DNA from: Glaciecola sp. HTCC2999
GTDB lineage: Bacteria; Pseudomonadota; Gammaproteobacteria; Enterobacterales; Alteromonadaceae
NCBI RefSeq assembly: GCF_000155775.1
Contig: NZ_DS989810.1
Coordinates: 35,459-99,458, forward strand
DNA length: 64,000 nt
Direction of reading: 5' to 3'
The translations under genes and the position numbers were made by a program. This document shows positions 36,513-47,181 of this stretch, in pieces (the first letter of the stretch is position 1; each line of letters begins with the position of its first letter). The notes beneath the pieces were generated by a model, which did no database searches, was not told where the DNA came from, and saw only the letters and a list, made by a program, of their open reading frames with translations.

Positions 36513-37397
36513 TTGCGCGTCTTTTTCTTAATCATCAGTGTATTGTGTTTGACATTCTTCGCTCAAGCACGATCACTTGATGATATTGTTGAGTCCAAAT
36601 ACATTGTGATTGCGGTGTATAATGACTATCTTCCTTTTTCTGCTAATGTTGATGGTGAAGCCATCGGTATTGATGTTGAAATAGCTAAAGAGATTGCTGC
36701 TTCGTTAGATGTAGAGTTACGGCTCAAATGGATGACGGCGGATGAAAGTTCAGAAGATGACTTGCGCAATAATCTATGGAAAGGTCATTTTCTTGATAGG
36801 ACTAAAGCTGACTTAATGTTGCGTGTACCTTATGATAAAGACTACAAACTCAAGCGTGATGATGTTGGATTATTAGTGCATGAACAAGTGCACATGTTTG
36901 CACCATATCATACCGAAACTTGGAAAATTGTCTTTGATACGGCGCGCTTAGAAGCTGTGCCTACTATGGCATTATTTCAATACCATCCGATCGGTGTTGA
37001 GATTGATTCTATTCCTCAATTCTACTTAATGTCTGCTTTTAGAGGCAGTATGCGTAAGAATACCCGTCAATTTGACTCGTTACTTTTAGCGGTACAAGGT
37101 ATGGTGAACGCAGACGTTGATGCGGTTATGGGGCTGCGTTCTCAAATCACCGCATTGCATCACCAAATACAAACCACTTATTCAAATGAACCTCAACGAT
37201 TTCAGTTAGCTACTAATGCTTTTCCTTTGCTAGGCAAACAAAAGTGGGATATTGGGATGGCCGTACATGCCGATTTTCGAGCATTAGGTTACAGCGTCGG
37301 CGATATTGTCTTTGGAATGATTGATGACGGACGGATGGCAAATATTTTCGCACAACATCATGCTTACTTTGAAATACCTGAATATTACAAAGAGTAA
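36513..37397 (+). CDS. Quinoprotein-associated periplasmic binding protein (MxaJ/XoxJ-like)
   Basis: 294 residues: signal peptide (VFFLIISVLCLTFFAQA), then a type II solute-binding fold starting IVIAVYNDYLPFSANVDGEA. It belongs to the group encoded beside methanol- and ethanol-type quinoproteins, thought to help the enzyme mature. The only possible start is TTG at 36513, four bases after the pedF stop, so it is probably read by ribosomes finishing pedF. Confidence 0.83.
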   Translation: MRVFFLIISVLCLTFFAQARSLDDIVESKYIVIAVYNDYLPFSANVDGEAIGIDVEIAKEIAASLDVELRLKWMTADESSEDDLRNNLWKGHFLDRTKADLMLRVPYDKDYKLKRDDVGLLVHEQVHMFAPYHTETWKIVFDTARLEAVPTMALFQYHPIGVEIDSIPQFYLMSAFRGSMRKNTRQFDSLLLAVQGMVNADVDAVMGLRSQITALHHQIQTTYSNEPQRFQLATNAFPLLGKQKWDIGMAVHADFRALGYSVGDIVFGMIDDGRMANIFAQHHAYFEIPEYYKE

Positions 37398-37585
37398 CCC
37401 TCAATATAATGATCCACAAATTTTCTCATCCTAATGGATGAAAAAATTCAGACGAGGGTCTGATAGGTTTATGACTATTAGCCCTTTACTATACAAATTA
37501 ACTTGGCATTAACATATTTTATACGTTGTTAATGGCATGTAAGCAGAACACGTGTACATACAATAACTTTCATGAGGAAATGAGA

Positions 37586-39373
37586 ATGTTAAATAAAGGT
37601 AAAGCAAAAGCACTTTCTTTATCAGTATTAGTGTCTTTCGCATTCGCTGGTTCAGTAAATGCGCAAGTCACTGACAATGATATTGTAAATGATCATCTAA
37701 CAACGAACGAAGTCGTTACCAATGGCTTGGGTTTACACGGTCAACGTTATAGTACGTTAGACACAATCAATACTCAAACAGTCGAAGATATCCGTCCTGT
37801 TTGGGCATTCTCATTAGGCGGTGAAAAGCAACGTGGTCAAGAATCACAACCTATGATCAAAGATGGCGTGATGTATATCACCGGTTCATACTCTCGTGTA
37901 TTTGCAATTGATGCGCGTACGGGTGATGAGTTATGGCAATACGAAGCACGATTACCCGATGGCATCATGCCTTGCTGTGACGTGATTAACCGTGGTGTTG
38001 CGTTATACGGTGATTTGGTCATTTTTGGCACGTTAGACGCAAAATTAGTTGCGTTGAATAAAGATACGGGCAAGGTTGTTTGGAAAAAGAAAGTTGAAGA
38101 TTATAAAGCTGGATATTCAATTTCAGCAGCTCCCATCGTAGTAAAAGGTAAGGTCATTACGGGTATCGCTGGTGGTGAATTTGGTATCGTAGGTAAAGTA
38201 CGTGCTTATGACGCATCAAATGGTAAATTAGTTTGGGAGCGTCCGACTGTTGAAGGCCATATGGGGTACATTGTCAAAGACGGTAAGAAAATTGAAAATG
38301 GTATTTCTGGTGGTGCGCCTGGTAAAACTTGGCCAGCGGACTTATGGAAATCAGGAGGTGCTGCACCATGGTTAGGTGGTACTTATGATGCCGATACTGA
38401 TTCTTTATTCTTTGGTACCGGTAACCCTGCGCCATGGAATTCACACTTACGTCCAGGTGATAACTACTTCTCATCTTCACGTTTAGCTATTGACCCTGAT
38501 ACAGGTAAAATTAAATGGCATTTCCAAACCACACCACATGACGGTTGGGACTACGATGGTGTTAACGAAGTTGTTTCATTTGATTACCAAGAACAAGGTA
38601 AAACGATTAAAGCAGCCGCTACCGCCGATCGAAATGGTTTCTTTTATGTCTTAAACCGTGAAAATGGTGACTTTATCCGTGGTTTCCCATTTGTTGATAA
38701 AATCACATGGGCTAAAGGCTTAAATGAAGATGGTTCACCTATCTATGATGATTCTAATCGTCCAGGTAATCCTGCAGCCTCTAGTGATGGTAAAAAAGGG
38801 GACTCAGTGGTAACAGCACCTTCTTTCTTAGGTGGTAAAAACTGGATGCCAATGGCATTCAGCCAAGACACTGGATTATTCTATGTACCATCAAATGAGT
38901 GGGAAATGGAAATCTGGAATGAGCCAACAGCATATAAAAAAGGTGCTGCCTATTTAGGAGCTGGTTTCACAATCAAAGCATTAAAAGATGAGTATATTGG
39001 TGTTTTACGTGCGATTGACCCTAAAACAGGTGAAACGGTATGGCGCTATAATAACTATGCTCCTTTATGGGGTGGTGTATTAGCAACAGCTGGTAATTTA
39101 GTCTTTACAGGTAACCCTGAAGGTTATTTAATCGCTTTTGATGCTAAAACAGGTGAGGAACTTTATAAGTTTAACACCGGTTCAGGTATCGTTGGGTCCC
39201 CTGTAACTTGGGAAATGGATGGTGAGCAATATATCTCAGTCTTATCTGGTTGGGGTGGTGCGGTACCATTATGGGGCGGCGATGTTGCAAAACGTGTTAA
39301 AGACCTTAACCAAGGTGGTAGCGTTTGGACATTTAAATTGCCTAAAAAGTTTGCTCAACTAGCACAAAACTAA
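37586..39373 (+). CDS. pedH: Lanthanide-type PQQ alcohol dehydrogenase (PedH/ExaF-like)
   Basis: 595 residues from ATG 37586 (GAGGAA 6 nt upstream; the open frame to 37526 has no signal). Signal peptide [20 protein letters not shown] to SVNA. Vicinal disulfide C130-C131 in [11 protein letters not shown]. Metal ligands E198 (GGEFG), N280 (TGNPAPWN) and catalytic D322, with D324 two residues on (GWDYDGVNE): that second Asp is the hallmark of lanthanide-dependent XoxF and PedH; calcium enzymes have Ala or Ser. General similarity is to ethanol dehydrogenase ExaA/PedE. Oxidises alcohols in the periplasm and reduces the PedF cytochrome. Confidence 0.93.
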   Translation: MLNKGKAKALSLSVLVSFAFAGSVNAQVTDNDIVNDHLTTNEVVTNGLGLHGQRYSTLDTINTQTVEDIRPVWAFSLGGEKQRGQESQPMIKDGVMYITGSYSRVFAIDARTGDELWQYEARLPDGIMPCCDVINRGVALYGDLVIFGTLDAKLVALNKDTGKVVWKKKVEDYKAGYSISAAPIVVKGKVITGIAGGEFGIVGKVRAYDASNGKLVWERPTVEGHMGYIVKDGKKIENGISGGAPGKTWPADLWKSGGAAPWLGGTYDADTDSLFFGTGNPAPWNSHLRPGDNYFSSSRLAIDPDTGKIKWHFQTTPHDGWDYDGVNEVVSFDYQEQGKTIKAAATADRNGFFYVLNRENGDFIRGFPFVDKITWAKGLNEDGSPIYDDSNRPGNPAASSDGKKGDSVVTAPSFLGGKNWMPMAFSQDTGLFYVPSNEWEMEIWNEPTAYKKGAAYLGAGFTIKALKDEYIGVLRAIDPKTGETVWRYNNYAPLWGGVLATAGNLVFTGNPEGYLIAFDAKTGEELYKFNTGSGIVGSPVTWEMDGEQYISVLSGWGGAVPLWGGDVAKRVKDLNQGGSVWTFKLPKKFAQLAQN

Positions 39374-39400
39374 GTTAATAAAGTAATAGCTACAACTATC

Positions 39401-39442
39401 AAAACCTCGGTATGAAATTGATTTTCTATCGAGGTTTTTTTT
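39401..39442 (+). terminator. Terminator after pedH
   Basis: AAAACCTCG, 20-odd nt loop, CGAGGTTTTTTTT. Separates pedH from the aldehyde dehydrogenase. Confidence 0.82.
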
Positions 39443-39658
39443 ATGTTTTACCCAAGCAATATTTATTACATAAATGTTAAAAAATCATCCCAAAGTAGGA
39501 AGTTTTTAAACCCATCGAGTAATAGTAGTGTTTGGATAACAAGCGCAATATATCTAAAGTAATTTTTAAATTATCAACCAGTCATGCAGCTGATTGATGT
39601 TTTTCACTTAGGTTGTTTATCTATCCACAGCCTAACCATAACGATAACCGAGGTGTTT

Positions 39659-41179
39659 ATGATTTATGCAAATCCAGGGAGTGAAGGCTCTATCTTTTCA
39701 TTCAAAGCTAAGTATGACAATTATATTGGTGGTGAGTGGGTTGCCCCAGTTAAAGGTGAATACTTTACAAATACTACCTCTGTGGATGGTAGTGATATCT
39801 GTCAAATTGCTCGTTCAACTGCAGAAGATATTGAATTAGCTTTAGACGCAGCTCACGCCGCTAGAGATGCTTGGGGTAGAACATCTGTTACTGAACGTTC
39901 TAACATGTTACTTAAAATAGCCGATCGTATTGAAGAAAATCTTGAAATTTTAGCTGTGGCTGAAACATGGGATAATGGTAAAGCTATTCGTGAAACTTTA
40001 AACGCGGATGTTCCTTTATGTGTGGACCACTTCCGTTATTATGCAGGTTGTATTCGTGCTCAAGAAGGCAATATGTCTGAAATTGACGAAAACACAGTGG
40101 CTTATCATTTCCATGAACCTATGGGTGTAGTAGGGCAAATCATCCCATGGAACTTCCCATTATTGATGGCTGCTTGGAAATTAGCACCAGCACTTGCTGC
40201 AGGTAATACCATTGTTCTTAAACCTGCAGAACAAACTCCTGCAAGTATCATGGTCTTGTTAGAAATTATTGGTGATTTAATCCCTGCTGGTGTTTTGAAT
40301 GTAGTTAATGGTTTTGGTAAAGAAGCGGGCGAAGCGTTAGCGACTTCAACTCGAATCGCTAAAATTGCGTTTACAGGTTCTACTCCAGTAGGTGAGCATA
40401 TCTTAAAGTGTGCTGCCGAAAACTTAATTCCATCAACTGTAGAGCTTGGTGGTAAGTCACCGAATATCTTCTTTGAAGATATCATGAATCAAGAAGATGC
40501 GTTCATTGATAAATGTGCTGAAGGTTTTGTGTTAGGTTACTTTAACCAAGGTGAAGTATGTACTTGTCCATCTCGCGCACTTATCCAAGAAAGCATATAT
40601 GATCAATTTATGGAACGTGTTTTAGCAAAAACAAAAGCGATTGTTCGCGGTAATCCACTCGATACGGATGTTATGGTGGGTGCTCAGGCTTCTGGTCAAC
40701 AATATGAAAAGATTCTTTCTTATATTGATATCGGTCGAAATGAAGGTGCAGAAGTTGTAACCGGTGGCGAAAAAGAGTCATTAAATGATGATTTAGATTC
40801 TGGTTATTATGTTCAGCCAACTATCTTAAAAGGTAATAACACCATGCGTGTTTTCCAAGAAGAAATTTTTGGTCCAGTTATCGCTGTAACAACGTTCAAG
40901 ACTGAAGAAGAAGCGCTTGCTATTGCTAATGATAGCCAATTTGGTTTAGGTGCTGGTTTATGGACACGTGATGCTAATCGTTCTTACCGTGTTGGTCGTA
41001 AGATTGAAGCCGGACGTGTATGGACAAATTGTTATCACTTATATCCAGCACATGCTGCATTCGGTGGTTATAAGAAGTCAGGTATTGGTCGTGAAACACA
41101 TAAAATGATGCTTGATCATTATCAGCAAACTAAGAATCTATTAGTCAGCTACGACATTAATCCACTTGGCTTTTTCTAA
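39659..41179 (+). CDS. exaC: NAD-dependent aldehyde dehydrogenase ExaC/PedI
   Basis: 506 residues from ATG 39659 (GAGGTG close upstream; the 25-residue extension is not family-like). Starts [10 protein letters not shown] and ends [10 protein letters not shown], both as in pseudomonad ExaC/PedI. General base in [10 protein letters not shown] (E262), nucleophile in [13 protein letters not shown] (C301) and NAD-binding FTGSTPVG. Oxidises the aldehyde made by PedH to the acid in the cytosol. Flanked by terminators, so it has its own promoter. Confidence 0.95.
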   Translation: MIYANPGSEGSIFSFKAKYDNYIGGEWVAPVKGEYFTNTTSVDGSDICQIARSTAEDIELALDAAHAARDAWGRTSVTERSNMLLKIADRIEENLEILAVAETWDNGKAIRETLNADVPLCVDHFRYYAGCIRAQEGNMSEIDENTVAYHFHEPMGVVGQIIPWNFPLLMAAWKLAPALAAGNTIVLKPAEQTPASIMVLLEIIGDLIPAGVLNVVNGFGKEAGEALATSTRIAKIAFTGSTPVGEHILKCAAENLIPSTVELGGKSPNIFFEDIMNQEDAFIDKCAEGFVLGYFNQGEVCTCPSRALIQESIYDQFMERVLAKTKAIVRGNPLDTDVMVGAQASGQQYEKILSYIDIGRNEGAEVVTGGEKESLNDDLDSGYYVQPTILKGNNTMRVFQEEIFGPVIAVTTFKTEEEALAIANDSQFGLGAGLWTRDANRSYRVGRKIEAGRVWTNCYHLYPAHAAFGGYKKSGIGRETHKMMLDHYQQTKNLLVSYDINPLGFF

Positions 41180-41207
41180 GTCGATTTACATTAAATAATG
41201 TGTGTCG

Positions 41208-41246
41208 AATGGTGACGTTTATCTAATGAACGTCACCATTTTTTTT
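41208..41246 (+). terminator. Terminator after exaC
   Basis: AATGGTGACGTT, short loop, AACGTCACCATT, then eight T: perfect 12-bp stem. Confidence 0.93.
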
Positions 41247-41280
41247 AAGCGCCGTCTTTTATATTTAGAGGTCATTATCC

Positions 41281-43416
41281 ATGTTCAGATTTGCAACTAC
41301 AATTCGATTCTGTGTATGGATAATGTTCTTTGTTGTTTCGCTTACTTTACATCCTGCATTGAGTAAAGAAGGGGATGTGACTGATATTCCCACTGCAATT
41401 GATGAGATATTTCCTACTGCCACACGAATTGGTGAACTTGACCCTGACATTCCTGTTATTCCTATATACCAACTCAATGAATTATTGGGCTACGCATTTG
41501 AAAGCCAGCATTTTGCTAATTTTATGGGATTTTCTGGCGAACCCATCAATATTTTAATCGGGTTGGATCCTCAAGGTTTATTATTGGGACTTAAAGTTAT
41601 TAAACATAACGAGCCTATATTTTTACATGGTTTAGGTGAAGGTCCTTTTTTTGAATTTGTTGAACAATATAAAAACCATTCAATACGTGAACGCTATATC
41701 ATTGGCAGTGATGATAGAAGCTCACCAACTGCGACTTATTTTGATGGCATTACACGAGCGACGGTATCCGTTTTAGTGGTCAATGATACTATTGTGACCT
41801 CGGCTCTAAAGGTGGCCCGCGCTAAATTAGATGGCTTTGTTGCCCCAAGCAATAAAATACTAAAACCTGAGGCGGAAAATTTTGAACCGTTGAACTTTGA
41901 TCAACTAGTAGAGCGTGGGTTAATTACACATTGGCAAATACCTTATACCGATATTGAAATAACCACCCAACTTAAAAGTGAAGTGGTTGCTGTCATTGAC
42001 GATATCGATAAAAAAAGTGATTATTTTATCGATATGTATATGGCATTCATCAATATTCCATTAGTGGGTAAAAATCTACTAGGAGAAGATGAGTTCGCTC
42101 GTTTACAAGAAAATCTTAAGCCGGGTGAGCATGCGTTATTGATGCTCAGTAACGGAGATTATTCTTACGTGAATAATGAGTTTGTTCCACAGACGCCACC
42201 ATCTAACTTATCATTAACTCAAAGTGGTTTTCCTACCGACTTACGTGATATTGATTTCTATAGTTTTTATGACCCTTCTTATATAACTGAATTACCTGAT
42301 TATAAAGATATTCATATTTTACGTTTAAAATCACAATCAGGCTTTGAACTGAGTCGTGAAATGACATTTGGTATGGGCATCAACTACAAGGCGTCATTCT
42401 TTGACATCCAACAGCATATCTTTCCTTTATCTGTGACATTACCAGAATCCTTATTTATGCTAAATCCAGATGCCATTGTCGATGAACCAATGCCATTGTG
42501 GATGCGGATTTGGTTTGATCGAACGTGGATCATCGCGATTATCTGTTTATATCTTATTGGGTTAACAGTGATGTTTATTAAACAAACCGCATTGGTTAAA
42601 CATGAGCAGGCAACACATTGGGTAAGAGGCGTATCTTTAATTTTTGTATTATGTTTCATTGGATTTTATGCACAAGGACAGTTATCTGTTGTGAATATAT
42701 ATACGCTATTATTAGCGCTATATAATGGCTTTAAAATAGAAGTGTTCTTACTAGATCCTGTAATATTCATTCTTTGGGTCTTTGTCTTTGTCAGTTTATT
42801 TTTGTTTGGACGAGGTTTATATTGTGGTTGGTTATGTCCTTTTGGTGCGTTACAAGAGTTTGCTGGAATGCTGGCTAAAAAACTCTCAATCAAACAAATT
42901 AAGATTAAACCGCAACATCATAAACTGGGTCAATCTCTTAAGTATGTCATTTTAGTTGGATTAGTGGGCAGTGCTTTCATTTCGTTAAATATAGCCGAGC
43001 AACTAGCTGAAATAGAACCGTTTAAGACCTCTATTACATTACATTTTGTTAGAACATGGCCATTTGTTATTTATGCGGTGTTGTTACTGCTGTTAAGTAT
43101 GAAAATTCATAAAGTGTACTGTCGTTATTTATGTCCATTAGGTGCTGGCTTAGCGATATTAGGTCGTTTCCCTTTATTTAAATGGCTAAGACGCCGTGAT
43201 GAGTGTGGTTCTCCTTGTCAGTTATGTAAAACAAAAAAATGTGAGATAGATGCAATCAAATCGACGGGTGAAATTGATTATGGTGAATGTATTCAATGTC
43301 TCGAATGTGTGGTAACAATTGAAAATCCAAATATTTGTGTGATTGATAAATACAAAGGTAAAAAGGGCTCATCTCGGCGACCAGCAAACGGTGTTATAAC
43401 CGTTAAGCCGATATAA
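41281..43416 (+). CDS. NosR/NirI-like membrane flavo-ferredoxin
   Basis: 711 residues. Signal or anchor at 1-28; a periplasmic FMN-binding domain (about 75-170) with SPTATYFDGITRATVS, in which Thr161 would bond FMN. Membrane helices follow (about 410-640) with CGWLCPFGALQEF and CRYLCPLGAGLA, and then two 4Fe-4S motifs (CGSPCQLCKTKKC, CIQCLECVVTIENPNIC). This is the NosR architecture. NosR feeds electrons to nitrous oxide reductase, but no nos genes are here; the position between exaC and nosP points to a role in the alcohol system, such as electron transfer or sensing. Confidence 0.85.
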   Translation: MFRFATTIRFCVWIMFFVVSLTLHPALSKEGDVTDIPTAIDEIFPTATRIGELDPDIPVIPIYQLNELLGYAFESQHFANFMGFSGEPINILIGLDPQGLLLGLKVIKHNEPIFLHGLGEGPFFEFVEQYKNHSIRERYIIGSDDRSSPTATYFDGITRATVSVLVVNDTIVTSALKVARAKLDGFVAPSNKILKPEAENFEPLNFDQLVERGLITHWQIPYTDIEITTQLKSEVVAVIDDIDKKSDYFIDMYMAFINIPLVGKNLLGEDEFARLQENLKPGEHALLMLSNGDYSYVNNEFVPQTPPSNLSLTQSGFPTDLRDIDFYSFYDPSYITELPDYKDIHILRLKSQSGFELSREMTFGMGINYKASFFDIQQHIFPLSVTLPESLFMLNPDAIVDEPMPLWMRIWFDRTWIIAIICLYLIGLTVMFIKQTALVKHEQATHWVRGVSLIFVLCFIGFYAQGQLSVVNIYTLLLALYNGFKIEVFLLDPVIFILWVFVFVSLFLFGRGLYCGWLCPFGALQEFAGMLAKKLSIKQIKIKPQHHKLGQSLKYVILVGLVGSAFISLNIAEQLAEIEPFKTSITLHFVRTWPFVIYAVLLLLLSMKIHKVYCRYLCPLGAGLAILGRFPLFKWLRRRDECGSPCQLCKTKKCEIDAIKSTGEIDYGECIQCLECVVTIENPNICVIDKYKGKKGSSRRPANGVITVKPI

Positions 43417-43503
43417 CTTCATAAACCATACTAAAGTAGTAATTTAATAGCATTTGATTTACTTTATATTTACAACTTAATCATACAAGTATAATTAGAA
43501 AAA

Positions 43504-44646
43504 ATGTCAATCAGTACTACTGCTATTACACATGCTAATGACCCTCACATTGCGTGTTTAGAATTAAAAGCTCAAATAAATTTACAGCAAGTCAGTACAC
43601 TTATTTTTTATTGTTCATCTTCTTATGAATTAGATTCACTAGCTTATAATATTAATCATCATTTTCCTGAACATGAATGTGTAGGATGTACAACTGCTGG
43701 AGAGTTTGCAGCACAAGGGTATGAAAATAATTCGATAGTTGTGTTGGCTTATCATGATAGTCATTTTGCAATTCAAACAACATTAGTAGAAAACTTGACG
43801 TCATTTAATTTATTAGATGCACAGAAGATCATGAATACGCTTAAAGACAAAATGAAACCTAAAGCGATCGCACCATTAGCAACTCAAAGTTTTCTGTTTT
43901 CTCTAGTTGACGGTTTAGCATCGAAAGAAGAGGATTTCTTAATTACTTTTGATAGCTGCAGTGAAGGTTTACCTCATTTTGGCGGTTCTGCAGGTGATGG
44001 TCTTAACCTAAATAAGACATATGTATTTTATAATGGTCGATTCCGAAATTCAGCCGCCATCATTATGTTAATTAATACGGTACAAAAATTTTCCGTTTTT
44101 TCAGTTGATCATGTTAAAAATTCCTTAAGTAAATTAGTGGTAACAGATGCAGATCCTAACACTCGACAAGTCTTTGAGATTAACGGAGAGCCTGCTGCAT
44201 CGGTATATGCTGATTTATTAGGTTTAGATGTCAATGATTTGGAACATGAGGTATTTTCTTTACATCCAGTAGCAGTGAAAATTGCGGGTAATTATTATAT
44301 TCGTTCCATACAGCGAGTGAATAAAGATTTTTATTCTTTATCTTTTTATTGTGCAGTTGATATTGGTATTGTGCTCAACGAGGTTGAATTACTTGATATC
44401 AACCAACCTTTATTACAGAAACTAGAACACATCAAATCTAGTCTTGGTAAACCGCATGTAGTGATGGGGTGTGACTGTTTTTTAAGACGTTTAGAAGTCG
44501 ATTCAAAATTACAATCAAACGAAACTCAACAAATACAAGAACAATTTAAATTGGTAGGTTTTAATGCATATGGTGAACATATTAATGGCTTACATTTAAA
44601 TCAAACATTTACGGGCGTGTACATAAGCCAGGAACCTTATGAATAA
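43504..44646 (+). CDS. nosP: FIST-domain sensor protein, NosP-like
   Basis: 380 residues, all soluble: FIST_N domain (about 25-215, with CVGCTTAGEFAAQGYENNS and PHFGGSAGDGLNL) and FIST_C domain (about 225-365, with VMGCDCFLRRLE and GFNAYGEHINGLHLNQTF). In P. aeruginosa and Shewanella the cistron next to a NahK-type kinase encodes NosP, a haem protein that senses nitric oxide. Here it overlaps the kinase gene by 8 nt. The His ligand cannot be fixed without alignment. Confidence 0.85.
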   Translation: MSISTTAITHANDPHIACLELKAQINLQQVSTLIFYCSSSYELDSLAYNINHHFPEHECVGCTTAGEFAAQGYENNSIVVLAYHDSHFAIQTTLVENLTSFNLLDAQKIMNTLKDKMKPKAIAPLATQSFLFSLVDGLASKEEDFLITFDSCSEGLPHFGGSAGDGLNLNKTYVFYNGRFRNSAAIIMLINTVQKFSVFSVDHVKNSLSKLVVTDADPNTRQVFEINGEPAASVYADLLGLDVNDLEHEVFSLHPVAVKIAGNYYIRSIQRVNKDFYSLSFYCAVDIGIVLNEVELLDINQPLLQKLEHIKSSLGKPHVVMGCDCFLRRLEVDSKLQSNETQQIQEQFKLVGFNAYGEHINGLHLNQTFTGVYISQEPYE

Positions 44647-47176
44647 GCCAAAGCAAGAATCATATATTGACGCTCAAGCCGAAATAGCTGCGCTCAAAGC
44701 TGAAAATGAAAAGTTACAAAAAATTAATAATGCATTGATTTTTAGAATTGAAGAGGGCCATGATAATAACGCGGCATATGCTTCCTTTGAAAGTTCGGTG
44801 CATTTAGCGCTTCAAGTTAATTTAAAAACCCATGAATTAAATCAAGCGCTTGCTGATTTACAAGCTCTTAATCAGCAACTCTCTAAAGCAAACCAAGATG
44901 CAAACTTATTTCGTCAACGTTTTATTGACGCGATTGAGAGTATTTCAGAAGCATTTGTCTTACTCAATGACCAAGGTGACATTGTATATCAGAATAACCA
45001 CTTTAAGAGATTATGGAAAAATACCGAATTAAGTTCTTTAGTGGGCTCTAATTATTATGAGCTAAAGGCACTTGGTAAGTTAAAAGGGATCATCTTAAGT
45101 GTCACCCCCAATAGTGATGAAAATAATGCGGTATACCATTTAAATAACAATCGTTGGTATCAGTTAAATGAAAAGCGCATCCAAGATGGAGGGATGGTGT
45201 TACTATTTACTGATATTACTCACATCAAGCTTGCAGAGACACGGCGTTATGAAAGAGCAATCGCGCAAAAAAATACGCTCCTACAAAATCTTATTGATAA
45301 TCTTTCACAAGGTGTATTGTTACTTAATAATAATGAAGCACCGGAAGTTTGGAATGCTAAGTTTGAGCATTTTTGTGAATTATCACATGAGAATATACAG
45401 AATGTGTCACAGTTACATGAATTTAATAATATTACAGAGGTTTTTTTATACCCTTCACGCGAGATGAATTTTCATATCCAAGAATTAACTAATGGTAATG
45501 TGATTGAAGTACGTCGGCATTTTATCAGTGATGGAAGAAGTATTATTACTATATCCGATATTACCGAACAGCATCGCTATGAACAATCTTTACGAGAAAG
45601 TGAAAATTGGATTAGAACCATAACGGATAACGTCCCAGCCATGATTGCTTATGTAAATAAACAAAAGCAATTTATGTTCACTAATAAAGTATATAACCAA
45701 TGGTATGGTGATCCTGGACAGGAGTTAATTGGTCAAGATCTAGAGGCAAGTAATTTATTTGACGATTGGGAACGGATATCAGTTTTTGTTAATCGCGCAC
45801 TTGATGGTGAAGTGGTCTCTTTTGAAAGTAAAGAAACCAGTGTCACCGGTCAACAAAGTTATTTGCAGAAATCTTATGTACCCAACGTCAATAATAACGG
45901 CTCTATCGATGGTTTTTTTGTATTAATCAATGATATTACTGATCGTATTAATGCGGCACAAGCATTACAGAGTGCAAACTTTGAATTAGAAGAACGAGTA
46001 CAAATTAGAACGCGGGCATTAGAAAGTGAAGTAGAGAGCCGTAAACAAGCTCAAGAACGTTTGTCAGAGGCAATCATATCGGCAAAAGAAGCGACAGAAT
46101 CAAAATCTAAATTCCTTGCGGCAGTTTCCCATGATCTGTTACAACCCTTAAATGCGGCACAGTTATTTGCAGCTTCATTGTTTGGCGATTTCAAAACATC
46201 AGAAAAACCTTTATTAAATTCTATTAAAAGTTCATTAAATGATTTAGAAAACTTAATTGTTACTTTAGTTGATATTTCTAAATTAGATGCGGGTTTAATC
46301 AAACCTGATATTCAAGTGTTCCCACTTAACTCTCTGTTATCCAATATCTCCGCCGATTATGAAAAAATATCTTATGTACATGATGTGGAATTTACGTTTA
46401 TACCTACTCAATTATATGTCAAGTCAGATAGTTTATTACTTGCGAGGATTTTAAGAAATTACTTATCCAATGCTATTCGCTATGCTAAAGGAAAAAAAGT
46501 AACACTAGGTTGTCGTCGTCGTGGTAACAAAGTTGAAATACAAGTTTTAGATACTGGCGTAGGCATTGCACAAGAAGACTTGCAAGAAATATTCAAAGAA
46601 TTTAAACGTCTAAAGGGCACTGTCCAAGCTCAACAAAGTTTAGGTTTAGGATTAGCAATCGTAGATAAAATGTCGAAAGTCTTAGAACATGATATTGATG
46701 TGACTTCAAAGCTAGGTCAGGGTTCGTGTTTTTCTGTAAGCCTACCCATCGTATCATCCTCAGAATATTATCAACACTCAGTATCTGAACCATCTCAGCC
46801 TCAATCGCTTAATGGTGCTCGGATATGGGTCATTGATAATGATCCTAACATTTGCGATGCAATGGATGTATTACTCAGTGCATGGGGTTGCGAGGTAGAG
46901 GTTGCGACATCATTAGCAGTTTTAGAAGATAGTATTAGTGTAGAAGAAAATTGTGACCTATTAATTATAGATTATCATCTAGATAATGAACAAACGGGGA
47001 TAATGGTAAGCCAGGAAATAACCACAAAACGAAAAAGTAGTATCCCAACAATTATGATCTCGGCCAATTATTCTCAATCTCTTCAAGAAGAATGTAAACA
47101 AAATGGGATCATATTACTGAACAAACCCGTCAAACCATTAAAATTACGTATGACGATGCAACAATGTTTATGTTAG
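44639..47176 (+). CDS. nahK: Hybrid histidine kinase, NahK/ErcS'-like
   Basis: 845 residues. Coiled N-terminus (1-95), three PAS-like domains (about 95-200, 215-310, 320-440), a coil, then the dimerisation helix with phospho-His498 in AAVSHDLLQPLNAA. HATPase motifs include NYLSNAIRYAKG and LDTGVGIA, and a C-terminal receiver has Asp778 (LLIIDYHLDNEQTG). In P. aeruginosa NahK/ErcS' lies in the ethanol-oxidation regulatory region with erbR, the same context as here. No membrane segment, so it is cytosolic and probably controlled by NosP. Confidence 0.9.
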   Translation: MNKPKQESYIDAQAEIAALKAENEKLQKINNALIFRIEEGHDNNAAYASFESSVHLALQVNLKTHELNQALADLQALNQQLSKANQDANLFRQRFIDAIESISEAFVLLNDQGDIVYQNNHFKRLWKNTELSSLVGSNYYELKALGKLKGIILSVTPNSDENNAVYHLNNNRWYQLNEKRIQDGGMVLLFTDITHIKLAETRRYERAIAQKNTLLQNLIDNLSQGVLLLNNNEAPEVWNAKFEHFCELSHENIQNVSQLHEFNNITEVFLYPSREMNFHIQELTNGNVIEVRRHFISDGRSIITISDITEQHRYEQSLRESENWIRTITDNVPAMIAYVNKQKQFMFTNKVYNQWYGDPGQELIGQDLEASNLFDDWERISVFVNRALDGEVVSFESKETSVTGQQSYLQKSYVPNVNNNGSIDGFFVLINDITDRINAAQALQSANFELEERVQIRTRALESEVESRKQAQERLSEAIISAKEATESKSKFLAAVSHDLLQPLNAAQLFAASLFGDFKTSEKPLLNSIKSSLNDLENLIVTLVDISKLDAGLIKPDIQVFPLNSLLSNISADYEKISYVHDVEFTFIPTQLYVKSDSLLLARILRNYLSNAIRYAKGKKVTLGCRRRGNKVEIQVLDTGVGIAQEDLQEIFKEFKRLKGTVQAQQSLGLGLAIVDKMSKVLEHDIDVTSKLGQGSCFSVSLPIVSSSEYYQHSVSEPSQPQSLNGARIWVIDNDPNICDAMDVLLSAWGCEVEVATSLAVLEDSISVEENCDLLIIDYHLDNEQTGIMVSQEITTKRKSSIPTIMISANYSQSLQEECKQNGIILLNKPVKPLKLRMTMQQCLC

Positions 47177-47181
47177 AAAAT

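Noticed and set aside
37424..37460. Hairpin TCATCC...GGATGA before pedH as a terminator
   Set aside because: Only 6 bp with no T-run on the plus strand; not enough to call.
37586..39373. Calling the quinoprotein XoxF (methanol type)
   Set aside because: The lanthanide Asp is present, but overall blocks ([26 protein letters not shown]) and neighbours are of the ExaA/PedH type.
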